NCBI GenBank assembly: GCA_021737045.1 | Contig: JAIPES010000020.1 | Span: 1-32,969, forward strand | Direction of reading: 5' to 3' | DNA length: 32,969 nucleotides | Origin: Desulfobacteraceae bacterium | GTDB lineage: Bacteria > Desulfobacterota > Desulfobacteria > Desulfobacterales > Desulfosalsimonadaceae | Part shown: positions 6,962 to 15,314 of the stretch, piece by piece | Numbering within the stretch: the stretch's first letter is position 1 | How the letters are laid out: each line of letters opens with the position of its first letter | Position numbers and translations under genes: made by a program | Notes under the pieces: generated by a model | Databases searched by the model: none | Told to the model about the DNA's origin: nothing | Seen by the model: the letters and a program-made list of their open reading frames with translations, nothing else

Positions 6962-7678
6962 ATGACTCAAACAGACCCCCTGGACAACCGGATTATCCGC
7001 TTCTACCAGGTTTCCAAGCATTTTGGAGACAGCTGGGCCCTGCACGATTTGAGCTTTGACGTGGAGACAAACGAGTTTTTGTTTATCACCGGCCCCAGCG
7101 GTGCGGGCAAATCCACTCTGATCAAGCTGTTGTACATGGGAGAGCGCATGAGCAGCGGATATGCCATTGTCGACGGAATGAATCTGACCCGCATGCATCG
7201 CCGGCAGATTCCGGTGCTGCGCCGCAAAATCGGTGTGATTTTTCAGGATTTTAAGCTGATTGCCCATCTCAATGTTTTCCGGAACGTGGCCCTGGTCATG
7301 GAGGCGGCCGGGTTTAAGTCCCGCACCGAGATACGCCGTCGTGTCGGAGACCTGCTGGAACTGGTGGGCCTGGCAGATCAGGCAAAGGCCTATCCCCCGA
7401 CCCTGTCCGGCGGGGAAAAGCAGCGGGCGGCCGTGGCCCGGGCCATGGTGGGCAAGCCGAAGATCATCCTGGCTGACGAGCCCACCGCGAGCCTGGATCC
7501 GGATGCGGCCGAAAGGGTGCTGCGGCTTTTGTGCGCCGCCCATGCCCGGGGCGCCACGGTGCTGATCACCACCCATGACCGGGAGCTGATTTCCCGGTTT
7601 GATACCCGGGTGATCCGTCTGCAAGGCGGGCGGAAGGTGGCCGATGCTGCCGGGAATGCCGGCGAGGTGTGTCCATGA
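6962..7678 (+). CDS. ftsE: Cell division ATP-binding protein FtsE
   Basis: A 238-residue ABC ATPase that works with FtsX at the division site to switch periplasmic peptidoglycan hydrolases on. The Walker A motif GPSGAGKST lies at 44-52, the signature LSGGEKQR near 140 and the Walker B motif ILADEPTASLD near 160-171; the H-loop is in TTHDREL. Typical FtsE residues follow the Walker A motif (LIKLLYMGE). The stop codon overlaps the ftsX start as ATGA, indicating translational coupling. It is the first gene of a five-gene rightward operon with ftsX, envC, ctpA and a divergent polysaccharide deacetylase gene. Its ribosome binding site is weak. Confidence 0.95.
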   Translation: MTQTDPLDNRIIRFYQVSKHFGDSWALHDLSFDVETNEFLFITGPSGAGKSTLIKLLYMGERMSSGYAIVDGMNLTRMHRRQIPVLRRKIGVIFQDFKLIAHLNVFRNVALVMEAAGFKSRTEIRRRVGDLLELVGLADQAKAYPPTLSGGEKQRAAVARAMVGKPKIILADEPTASLDPDAAERVLRLLCAAHARGATVLITTHDRELISRFDTRVIRLQGGRKVADAAGNAGEVCP

Positions 7679-8553
7679 TGGATATGTTTCGCCGGGCTGC
7701 GGCCGATTTTGTCCGCCACCGCTTTCTTCACGGCACCTGCTTTCTTACCGTTTCCCTGGCCGTGTTCATTGTCAGCGCATTTGGCCTGTTTCTGGTCAAT
7801 GCCGGCGAGCTCATGGACGCCTGGCAGCAGGGCGTGCGCATCACCGCCTATCTTAAATCCGATATCTCCGGGCAGCAGGCGCTGGCCCTGGCCGGTGAAC
7901 TGGAGCAAAAACCCGAGGTGGCCTCGGTATCCCATGTTTCCGGAGAAGAGGGTCTTCTATGGCTCAAGGAGCAGATTGGCGGGCAGACCGATCTGCTCGC
8001 AGATCTTTCGGAAAACCCCCTGCCAGATGCCCTGGAAATCCGGCCGAACCGGGGTTTGAGCGGCGCTGATGCCTTTGATGCGCTTGCCAAAGGGCTTGCC
8101 GCACGGGCCGAAGTTGCAGACGTTGAGTACGGGCGGAACTGGCTTCATCGCTTTTACGGGGTTTATAATCTGTTCCGCATGACCGCGGCCGTGATGGCGG
8201 CCCTGGTGATTGTGGCCATCATGTTTATCGGGGCCAATACGTTCAGGCTGATCCTTTATTCGCGCCAGGAGGAAATTGAGATCACCCGGATCATTGGGGC
8301 GGATGAAGCGTTTGTGAAATATCCCCTTTATCTGGAGTCAATGCTGCTGGGGTTCTGCGGGGCTGTGGCGGGCCTGGCGCTTTTGTATGCGGCCTTTTTG
8401 TCGGTGATGCCCCAGGTTCCCCCCGGAGGCCTGCTGCCGGTGTTTCAGGTCCGGTTTCTTTCTCCGGGATGGATTTTTATGATCCTTATGGCGAGCATGT
8501 TTGTGGGGTGGGTAGGATGCTGGTTCACCGTCCGTCGATTCCTTCGTATTTAA
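7675..8553 (+). CDS. ftsX: Cell division protein FtsX
   Basis: A 292-residue inner-membrane partner of FtsE. The first membrane segment (about residues 21-45) is followed by a periplasmic domain of about 110 residues, the part that contacts EnvC-type activators. Three further membrane segments lie near 170-195, 220-245 and 265-285. I chose ATG 7675 because it overlaps the ftsE stop as ATGA and has GAGGTG five bases upstream; GTG 7669 and ATG 7678 are alternatives. The 3' end overlaps envC by 37 bases. The gene order ftsE-ftsX-envC in one operon directly predicts the complex, unlike in E. coli where envC is elsewhere. Confidence 0.93.
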   Translation: MMDMFRRAAADFVRHRFLHGTCFLTVSLAVFIVSAFGLFLVNAGELMDAWQQGVRITAYLKSDISGQQALALAGELEQKPEVASVSHVSGEEGLLWLKEQIGGQTDLLADLSENPLPDALEIRPNRGLSGADAFDALAKGLAARAEVADVEYGRNWLHRFYGVYNLFRMTAAVMAALVIVAIMFIGANTFRLILYSRQEEIEITRIIGADEAFVKYPLYLESMLLGFCGAVAGLALLYAAFLSVMPQVPPGGLLPVFQVRFLSPGWIFMILMASMFVGWVGCWFTVRRFLRI

Positions 8554-9929
8554 GATTCATTGTGTTTTGCCTGGCTGCGGTTTTTGCCGCAGCCCCGGCA
8601 TACGGTACCCGGCTGCAGCAGTATGCGGTGGTGCAGACCGACAGGTTAAACGTGCGCGCCGCACCGGACACAAACGCCCGGGTCATCCGGGTGCTGGAAA
8701 AAAACGAGCGCGTGCGCGTGCTCATGGAAAAAGGGGATTGGCTGCAGGTGGCAGCCGGCGAAACCCTGGGTTATATTTACGGACACGCCAAATATGTGGA
8801 AAGATTCACCGAGCACCGGGTCACGGATCAAACAGATAAGGATCTGGAACTGGCCATGGCCCGGGCACGGGAAATCGAGCGCCGTATCCGGGAAAAGCAA
8901 AAGGAGCTAAAGGCGGTTTCCCAAAAAAAAAGCGTGCTGACAAAAGACCTGGAAACCCTGGACCGGGAGGCTGCCCAAAATCGGCGGAAGCTGCAGTCCC
9001 TGATGAAAGAGGCTGAAGAAACCGGCGCCAGGATACGCATGCTTGAAAATGAGGCCCGGGAACTGCGCCGGGAACTGGAGCGGCGAAAGACCCATGCCAA
9101 TGATCGTATCATTGCCTTGTACAAGCTTTGCCGCCTGGGGCGGATGAATCTTCTGGCAACCGCGGAATCCGCAAGCCAGTTATTTTTACGAAAGGCGGCC
9201 ATTGAGCGGGTGGTGGGCCATGATGAAGCTGTGCTGCAGCAGATGCAGGAACAAAAACACCAACTGGACAACGTGCTTTCCGGTTTGCGCAATGAGCGGA
9301 AAAAACAGGAGCAGGTGGTTTTGGAATACGAAGAGACGCTCACGCGGCTGGCCCAAAAGCGCAACCAGCGCCGGCAGATGATCGCATCTTTGGAAAACCG
9401 GAAGTCCGGGCGGCAGCAAACCCTTGAATCCCTGAGGGATGCGGCTGCGCGGCTGGAAAAAACCATATCAGCCCTGAAAACGGAAAACGAGTCGGATGAC
9501 GGGGATTTTGCCTCTCATCGGGGCTTGCTAAAGATGCCGGTTCAGGGTAAGATTACCTCCAAATTCGGAAAAACCGTAACTTCGGATTCAGGAGTTGTGA
9601 ATTATTCCAATGGGTTGGAGTTGAGTTCGGCCCGGGGGGCACCCGTTCGAGCCGTTTTTGACGGAAAAGTGGCGTATGCCGACTGGCTCAGGGGATACGG
9701 CCAGGTGGTGATTTTATCTCACGGGAAACACTATCATACGGTCTATGCCCACATCAGTGATCTTTTCTGCGCTCAGGGAGAAACGGTCAAGACCGGACAG
9801 GTGATTGCCACGGTGGGCGATACCGGCTCCAGGGGCGGTCCGGCGCTTTATTTTGAGGTCCGCCATCAGGGAAAGCCGGTGGATCCCCTGGAATGGACCG
9901 ATTCATCCATTCAGTCAGATAATGGATAA
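8517..9929 (+). CDS. envC: EnvC-type murein hydrolase activator with SH3 and degenerate LytM domains
   Basis: About 470 residues. A signal peptide ends near AAPAYG (about residue 30). A bacterial SH3 domain follows (about 35-90, LNVRAAP), then a long coiled coil (about 100-325) and a C-terminal LytM domain (about 340-465). The zinc site is lost: the HxGxD position reads NGLEL, and the usual HLHFE reads ALYFE. E. coli EnvC is degenerate in the same place (LYFE), and its LytM domain activates amidases instead of cutting peptidoglycan. Here it should be recruited by FtsEX. The SH3 domain is not part of E. coli EnvC. I chose ATG 8517, giving a normal signal peptide and a 37-base overlap with ftsX; an upstream in-frame ATG at 8469 would destroy the signal. 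Confidence 0.88.
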   Translation: MLVHRPSIPSYLRFIVFCLAAVFAAAPAYGTRLQQYAVVQTDRLNVRAAPDTNARVIRVLEKNERVRVLMEKGDWLQVAAGETLGYIYGHAKYVERFTEHRVTDQTDKDLELAMARAREIERRIREKQKELKAVSQKKSVLTKDLETLDREAAQNRRKLQSLMKEAEETGARIRMLENEARELRRELERRKTHANDRIIALYKLCRLGRMNLLATAESASQLFLRKAAIERVVGHDEAVLQQMQEQKHQLDNVLSGLRNERKKQEQVVLEYEETLTRLAQKRNQRRQMIASLENRKSGRQQTLESLRDAAARLEKTISALKTENESDDGDFASHRGLLKMPVQGKITSKFGKTVTSDSGVVNYSNGLELSSARGAPVRAVFDGKVAYADWLRGYGQVVILSHGKHYHTVYAHISDLFCAQGETVKTGQVIATVGDTGSRGGPALYFEVRHQGKPVDPLEWTDSSIQSDNG

Positions 9930-9940
9930 AGGAGTGATCA

Positions 9941-11347
9941 ATGCATTCTGAAAAGAAATCTCCCGTCCGAAAAGGGTTTCTGCTGACTCTGGCGGCCGCT
10001 GTTTTTCTTCTGGCCTCCAGTGTTCACGGAGAGCTGTCAAAAGCAGATACTTATGAGGGCCTGAAACTGTTTTCCGACGTGATCGAGGAACTGGAGAAAA
10101 ATTACGTGGAGCCGGTGGATACCCGGGATCTTATCGAAGAGGCCATCCATGGCATGGTCGAAAGCCTGGATCCGCATTCCACGTTCATGCCGCCGGAAGC
10201 CTTCGAAACCCTCCAGAGTGAAACCCGGGGTGATTTCGGGGGTATCGGCATTGTGATCACCAAAGAAAACGGACAGCTGACAGTGGTCTCCCCCATCGAG
10301 GGCACCCCTGCCTATAAGGCCGGTATTCAGGCCAATGATGTCATTATCAAGGTGGAGGACGAATCCACTCAGGACATGATGCTGTGGGAGGCGGTCAAGC
10401 AGATGCGGGGCGAGCCCGGCACAGAACTTCAGATCACGGTGGTGCGCGAAGGCGAGCCCGAGCCACTGGAATTCACACTGGTCCGGGCCGTGATTCCCAT
10501 GGACAGCGTTCGCCATATCATGCTCCAGCCGGGTTACGGATATCTGTGGGTGACCAATTTCCGGGAAAACACCACCGACGAGGTCAAAAAGGCCATGGCA
10601 GACCTGGAGAAAAATGCAGATCCGTTAAAGGGCCTGATTCTGGATTTGCGCGACAACCCGGGCGGACTGCTGACCCAGGCGGTTTCTCTGTCTGATGTGT
10701 TTCTGGCCGAAGGCAGAATCGTTTCCATCCGGGGGCGGGACCAGAAAGAGGAAAGCGTCTACAGGGCCGAAGACGATAACCAGGAGCCTGATTATCCCAT
10801 TGTGGTCCTGATCAACGGCGGCAGCGCAAGCGCTGCGGAAATCGTGGCCGGGGCCCTGCAGGACAACGGCCGCGCTCTGGTTCTGGGCACCACTTCTTTT
10901 GGCAAGGGCTCGGTGCAGACGGTCCGGCCCCTTCGCAACGGATACGGGCTGAAATACACGGTTGCCCGGTATTATACACCCAAGGGGATTTCCATCCAGG
11001 CCGAGGGTATTCATCCGGACCTGGTGGTCAAACGCCGCCTGCTGGATGAAAAATCCGGAGGTTTGGATGCCCGGCGGATAAAGGAAGGGGACCTGAAAAA
11101 TCATCTTCCCGGGAAAATGGAGCTTGAACAAGACGGACAGGAGCCCGGGCCTTCTGAGAGCGACGGAGAAGAGGCCGGGGAAGGGCAAACAGAGGATGAA
11201 ACCGATACGCAAAAACTGATGCGTCTGCGCGATTCTTTATACGAGCACAGTGATCGGAGTCCGGATGCCTTGATGCTCGACTCCCAGATCAACCGGGCTT
11301 ATGAAATTTTGAGGGGATACGAGGTCTTTTCCGCCATGGGCGATTGA
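9941..11347 (+). CDS. ctpA: C-terminal processing peptidase (S41 family)
   Basis: A 468-residue secreted serine protease of the CtpA/Prc family. A signal peptide or anchor spans about residues 12-30. A PDZ domain lies at about 95-175 (GIGIVI..GTPAYKAGIQANDVI) and the S41 catalytic core at about 190-365. The Ser-Lys dyad is intact: S297 in GSASAAEI and K322 in FGKGSVQ, 25 residues apart as in E. coli Tsp. A highly acidic stretch (about 395-420, rich in E and D) separates the core from the C-terminus. AAGGAGTG lies before the ATG, 11 bases after envC. In this operon it probably trims or degrades a peptidoglycan hydrolase or its regulator. Confidence 0.93.
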   Translation: MHSEKKSPVRKGFLLTLAAAVFLLASSVHGELSKADTYEGLKLFSDVIEELEKNYVEPVDTRDLIEEAIHGMVESLDPHSTFMPPEAFETLQSETRGDFGGIGIVITKENGQLTVVSPIEGTPAYKAGIQANDVIIKVEDESTQDMMLWEAVKQMRGEPGTELQITVVREGEPEPLEFTLVRAVIPMDSVRHIMLQPGYGYLWVTNFRENTTDEVKKAMADLEKNADPLKGLILDLRDNPGGLLTQAVSLSDVFLAEGRIVSIRGRDQKEESVYRAEDDNQEPDYPIVVLINGGSASAAEIVAGALQDNGRALVLGTTSFGKGSVQTVRPLRNGYGLKYTVARYYTPKGISIQAEGIHPDLVVKRRLLDEKSGGLDARRIKEGDLKNHLPGKMELEQDGQEPGPSESDGEEAGEGQTEDETDTQKLMRLRDSLYEHSDRSPDALMLDSQINRAYEILRGYEVFSAMGD

Positions 11348-11404
11348 TCCAGATTCGTTTACCGAAAACCCAGTTATCGAGAAAACAGGAAACAGCTCAG
11401 CCAG

Positions 11405-12532
11405 ATGACGGAAAAGAAAAGCACCAGCCGGAAAACCAAATCAGGTGCGGCAAAAAAATCCAGCAGCGGGACAAGGACAAAAAAATCCACTGGCAGGCAG
11501 AAAACAGCCACCAGAAAAAAAGCAGGCGCAGACAGTCAGAAAAAGACCCGGACCCGGAGTTCGAAGACACAGAAAACTCAGGCCCGGGGCCTGAAATGGG
11601 ATCTTTTGGTCTTTGTGGCCATTGTGGCCGTGGTGGTGGCCATTGCCGCCTATTACCGGTTTGAACTCAGGCCGGATCAAACCGATGGCGCTGCAGTGGA
11701 GTCCACCCGGGCGTCACGCCCGCCGGAGCCGGTCAAGGTGCTCCATCCCCAGACGGTCAAGGAGGGTGTGACCCCGGATTTTGAAGTTTTTCCCCCCGGT
11801 CCGGCTCCAGCTCCGGAGCCGGACCCGGTTGCGCCGCCGTCTGCCCAAATCCCGGACCGCCGGCCCATGGTGGCCATTATCATTGATGATATGGGCTATG
11901 AAATGGATGTGGCCGCAAACTTTTTGTCCCTTGACTGTCCTTTGACCTATTCAATTCTGCCCCAAAGTCCGTTTCAGCGCGAGATTGCCCAAAGCGCACA
12001 CAACAGGGGGTGCCAGGTCATGCTCCATCTGCCCATGGAGCCCAGGGAATATCCGGAGGTGGATCCGGGTCCGGGGGCTCTGCTGACCGGAATGTCAGCA
12101 GATGAACGCATCGGGCTGTTAAAATCCCACCTCAGTGAGGTACCCCATATTTCAGGAGTTAACAATCACATGGGATCGAAAATGAGCGCGGATTCGGCCC
12201 AGATGAACCAGATTTTATCGATTATCAAAAAAAACAAACTGTTTTACATTGACAGCCTCACCGCAGCAGACAGCCGGTCCGGTTCGTCTGCCCGGTTGTT
12301 TCAGGTGCCCTTTGCCAGGCGCGACGTTTTTCTTGATCATGTGCCTGAGGTCGATTTTATCCGCGGCCAGCTTGACCGGCTGGTGGCTGTTGCCCGTAAA
12401 AACGGGAAGGCCGTGGGCATTGGTCACCCCTATCCGGAAACCTACAAGGTCCTGACTGAAAAACTGCCGGAGATCAAAAAACAGGTTCGGCTGGTGCCGG
12501 CCTCTGAAATCGTTTCCGGACGGGATTTTTGA
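11405..12532 (+). CDS. Divergent polysaccharide deacetylase family protein (YibQ-like)
   Basis: A 375-residue protein of the divergent polysaccharide deacetylase family (Pfam family that includes E. coli YibQ, encoded beside EnvC). The first 60 residues are extraordinarily rich in Lys, Arg, Ser and Thr and would face the cytoplasm. One membrane segment follows (about 66-84), then a Pro-rich linker and the NodB-like domain (about 153-375). That domain has IIIDDMGY (D161, D162), HLPMEP, NNHMGSK and IGHPYPET, the conserved family positions. The substrate is not known. It lies 57 bases after ctpA and is the last gene of the operon, ending 22 bases before the convergent prmA gene. The ribosome binding site is weak. 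Confidence 0.85.
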   Translation: MTEKKSTSRKTKSGAAKKSSSGTRTKKSTGRQKTATRKKAGADSQKKTRTRSSKTQKTQARGLKWDLLVFVAIVAVVVAIAAYYRFELRPDQTDGAAVESTRASRPPEPVKVLHPQTVKEGVTPDFEVFPPGPAPAPEPDPVAPPSAQIPDRRPMVAIIIDDMGYEMDVAANFLSLDCPLTYSILPQSPFQREIAQSAHNRGCQVMLHLPMEPREYPEVDPGPGALLTGMSADERIGLLKSHLSEVPHISGVNNHMGSKMSADSAQMNQILSIIKKNKLFYIDSLTAADSRSGSSARLFQVPFARRDVFLDHVPEVDFIRGQLDRLVAVARKNGKAVGIGHPYPETYKVLTEKLPEIKKQVRLVPASEIVSGRDF

Positions 12533-12554
12533 AAAACGGGCCCCAAGCGCTGAT

Positions 12555-13475
12555 CTAAGCCAGTTTTGCGGCGATGGCCACCCAGCCGTCTTCATTGAGC
12601 ACTTCGAGTATGGTAAATCCCTGTTGTTGAAGAGCGTCAATGATCACATCCCGGTTTTCCTCGATAATCCCGGAGGTGACAAAAATTTTTTCCCCGGTGA
12701 GCAGTACCGGAATGTCCGGGATCATGGGCAGGATGGTCTGGGTCAGGATGTTGGCCACCACCAGGTCGAAACCGCCCTGGGTGTCTGCCACCAGATCCCC
12801 GGTGCGCAGGTAAAAGCAGTCTTCGCAGACCCGGTTTGCCAGCAGATTCTGTCCGGCAACATCCACAGCCACCGGATCACAGTCAATGCCTTCAAGCTGT
12901 GCTGCCCCAAGCTTTGCCGCGGCCACCAGCAAAATTCCCGAACCGGTACCCACGTCCAGCACCCGGGCGCCTGGCGGCAGGTGGCCTTCGATTAAGCGCA
13001 TGCACAATGCTGTCGTGGGGTGGGTTCCCGTGCCAAAGGCCATGCCCGGATCAAGCTCAATGACGATATCATCGACGCCGGCTTGAAATTCCCGCCAGGA
13101 AGGCTTGACCACCAGGCGCTCGGAGATGCGCACCGGATGAAAATGGGCCTTCCAGGATTCGGCCCAGTCCTGCTCATCCACGTCGCTGTAACGGGTCGAG
13201 CATGCGTCCGCAACAGATGCCGGCAGCCGGCAAAGGGCGTCTTCCAGCTTACGGCGGTTTTTTTCCAGTTGATCATCTGCTCTGAAAAAGCCGATCACTG
13301 CATTCTGCCGCGGCCGGGGCAGTGCATCGACGGCCCAGTCCAGTTCCGGGTCTGCATCCGGGCTTTCCACGATCACGCCCTGCAGGCCCAGATCGCAGAA
13401 GATGTCGGTTATCATGGCAGCTGCGGACTCGGGATCTGACGACTCAAATGTTACGCGGGTTTGAATCCATTTCAT
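12555..13475 (-). CDS. prmA: Ribosomal protein L11 methyltransferase
   Basis: About 306 residues. It trimethylates lysines and the N-terminus of ribosomal protein L11 using SAM. The N-terminal substrate-recognition domain begins MKWIQTRVTFE. The SAM-binding motif VLDVGTGSGILLVAA lies near 165-180, and the catalytic-face motif DLVVANI near 230; DPGMAFGTGTHPTT is the diagnostic PrmA sequence. I chose ATG 13475 because the family begins at this Met-Lys-Trp; the open frame continues 15 codons upstream without homology. It is convergent with the deacetylase gene and divergent from pcm. Confidence 0.92.
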   Translation of the reverse strand: MKWIQTRVTFESSDPESAAAMITDIFCDLGLQGVIVESPDADPELDWAVDALPRPRQNAVIGFFRADDQLEKNRRKLEDALCRLPASVADACSTRYSDVDEQDWAESWKAHFHPVRISERLVVKPSWREFQAGVDDIVIELDPGMAFGTGTHPTTALCMRLIEGHLPPGARVLDVGTGSGILLVAAAKLGAAQLEGIDCDPVAVDVAGQNLLANRVCEDCFYLRTGDLVADTQGGFDLVVANILTQTILPMIPDIPVLLTGEKIFVTSGIIEENRDVIIDALQQQGFTILEVLNEDGWVAIAAKLA

Positions 13476-13587
13476 TTGTCTACCGCTTTTTCTGGTTTGT
13501 GTTTGTATCGGGCTTTGCAATACGCCGACGCAGTTTAAATCACAAGACTTTTTTATCCCTTTGCTCCCGCTGGTGCGGTTTAACTGC

Positions 13588-13621
13588 TTGACGGGGCCCG
13601 GGGAAATTGATAATTATCGAT
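13588..13621 (+). promoter_or_regulatory. Weak candidate promoter and palindrome before pcm
   Basis: TTGACG (13588-13593) and GATAAT (13609-13614) resemble -35 and -10 boxes but are only 15 bases apart. ATTGATAATTATCGAT (13606-13621) is a near-palindrome covering the -10 box. If used, transcription would begin within a few bases of the pcm ATG, which would explain the missing Shine-Dalgarno sequence. The support is modest. Confidence 0.3.
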
Positions 13622-13626
13622 GTATT

Positions 13627-14286
13627 ATGGAAGGTGACTCCCGACGATATCAGCGCCAGCGCGAAGCCATGGTTAAAAACCAGATCGAAACCCGTGGGGT
13701 GAGCGATCCCGGGACACTTGCGGCCATGCGGCGGGTTCCCCGTCACCTGTTTGTCAACGAAGCCCTCATGGACCAGGCTTACAATGATCATCCCCTGCCC
13801 ATCGGCGAGCAGCAGACCATTTCCCAGCCCTATATCGTGGCCATGATGACCGAAGCCCTGCAGCTCAACCAGGACGACCGGGTCCTGGAAATCGGCACGG
13901 GTTCGGGCTACCAGGCGGCTGTGCTTGCGGAAATCGCTTACCGGGTCTACACCATTGAACGCAACCGGACCCTTTATGAAAGCGCCCGCAAAATGTTTGA
14001 AGGCCTTGGTTACTACAACATTATTGCCCGTTATTCCGACGGCACTATCGGCTGGCGGGAGGAAAGCCCGTTTGATGCCATCATGGTTACAGCCGGTGCC
14101 CCTGAAATCCCCAAGCCCCTTATGGACCAGCTGGCCATTGGCGGGCGCATGGTGATTCCCGTAGGCTCTTCCCTTTCCCAGAAAATGATCAAGGTTGTCA
14201 AGGAAGACCAGGGCCTGCATCAGAGCGAACTGGGTGGCTGCCGGTTTGTCCGGCTTGTGGGCCAGTACGGGTGGAGAGACGCTTGA
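13627..14286 (+). CDS. pcm: Protein-L-isoaspartate O-methyltransferase
   Basis: A 219-residue SAM-dependent repair enzyme that methylates isoaspartyl residues in aged proteins. The hallmarks are RVPRHLFV, the IGEQQTISQPYIVAMMTE block (about 59-76) and the SAM loop VLEIGTGSGYQAAVLAE (about 86-102), followed by VYTIE and DAIMVTAGA. I chose ATG 13627 (MEGDSRRYQRQRE), which gives the usual family length; no clear ribosome binding site precedes it, and ATG 13669 is an alternative. It is head-to-head with prmA, another protein methyltransferase. Its end overlaps the DUF368 gene. Confidence 0.92.
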   Translation: MEGDSRRYQRQREAMVKNQIETRGVSDPGTLAAMRRVPRHLFVNEALMDQAYNDHPLPIGEQQTISQPYIVAMMTEALQLNQDDRVLEIGTGSGYQAAVLAEIAYRVYTIERNRTLYESARKMFEGLGYYNIIARYSDGTIGWREESPFDAIMVTAGAPEIPKPLMDQLAIGGRMVIPVGSSLSQKMIKVVKEDQGLHQSELGGCRFVRLVGQYGWRDA

Positions 14287-15314
14287 GTTCAGGTCCCCGC
14301 ACCAAAACTTGGAAATCCGTGTTTATGGATCCCCCCGGCCCCCGTTCCAAAGGCGCTGCCGTTTTCCTGGCGGTCAAGGGTGCATGCATGGGGGCGGCTG
14401 ATACCGTGCCCGGGGTGTCAGGCGGCACCATAGCGCTGATCACCGGCATTTACCAGGACCTGCTGGCTGCAGTCAAATCCGTTGATGCCCGGGCCATACA
14501 CCGTCTGCTTGTTTTGGATATCAAGGGCGCTTTGGCCGGGGTGCATCTTCGCTTTCTTTTGAGCCTGTTTTGCGGCATCGGCATTGCGGTGTTCAGCCTG
14601 GCCCGGGTGATGAATTATCTGCTGGCCCATCATCCCGTGCCTACCTGGAGCCTTTTTTTCGGCCTGATCGCCGCTTCGATCTGGGCGGTGGGGCGCCGGG
14701 TGGCTGTATGGTCTGCAGGGCCGGCTGCGGGATTTTGTGCCGGGGCTGCAGCCGCGTGGTACGTTGTGGGCCTGGTGCCGGCACAAACCCCTGAAACCGT
14801 TTGGTTCGTGTTTTTGTCCGGGATGGTGGCGGTCTGCGCCATGATTTTGCCCGGGTTGAGCGGTGCGTTTATCCTGTTGATTCTCGGCAAGTATGAATAT
14901 GTCCTGGGCCTGGTGGAAAATCCCTTTGTCCCGGCAAACCTGGGCATGCTCGCGGTTCTGGCCGCGGGATGCGCCGTTGGGCTGGCCGGGTTTGCCCGGC
15001 TGCTCAAATACGTACTCGATACCCGGCCCGATCTGGCCATCGCGTCTCTGACCGGTCTGATGCTGGGCTCCATGCGAAAAATCTGGCCCTGGAAAGAACC
15101 CCTGATTACAGAGCAGATTCACGGCAAGCTGATGGTGATCACGGAAAGAAATATCTTGCCGGAACCGGTGCTTTCCAAGCTGCTGTTCCCTTTGATTTTG
15201 ATGGCAGCCGGCTTTGGGGCCGTGCTGGCCATGGAGCGGATCTCAAGCCGGTGGTCTTCGGCGCATCAGACGCTTTCATCCGAATCTTCGGAACCGCCCC
15301 CCAGTGAACAATGA
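14271..15314 (+). CDS. popT: DUF368 membrane protein, undecaprenyl-phosphate carrier (PopT-like)
   Basis: A 347-residue polytopic membrane protein of the DUF368 family. Members (PopT) have been shown to return undecaprenyl phosphate across the inner membrane for reuse in cell-wall and surface-polymer synthesis. The two family motifs appear once in each half: ADTVPGVSGGTIAL (about residues 43-56) and LPGLSGAFILLILGKYEYV (about 197-215), consistent with an internal repeat. About eight to ten hydrophobic segments are visible. The start is uncertain: GTG 14271 overlaps pcm by 16 bases, while TTG 14283 has GGAGAG upstream and overlaps the pcm stop as TTGA. The C-terminus overlaps coaD tail to tail by 49 bases. 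Confidence 0.85.
   Translation: MERRLSSGPRTKTWKSVFMDPPGPRSKGAAVFLAVKGACMGAADTVPGVSGGTIALITGIYQDLLAAVKSVDARAIHRLLVLDIKGALAGVHLRFLLSLFCGIGIAVFSLARVMNYLLAHHPVPTWSLFFGLIAASIWAVGRRVAVWSAGPAAGFCAGAAAAWYVVGLVPAQTPETVWFVFLSGMVAVCAMILPGLSGAFILLILGKYEYVLGLVENPFVPANLGMLAVLAAGCAVGLAGFARLLKYVLDTRPDLAIASLTGLMLGSMRKIWPWKEPLITEQIHGKLMVITERNILPEPVLSKLLFPLILMAAGFGAVLAMERISSRWSSAHQTLSSESSEPPPSEQ

Noticed and set aside
8469-8516. Earlier start for the EnvC-type gene
   Set aside because: It lies deep inside ftsX and would place 16 polar residues before the signal peptide.
8517-9929. Active LytM endopeptidase
   Set aside because: Four of the zinc or catalytic positions are replaced, as in EnvC activators.
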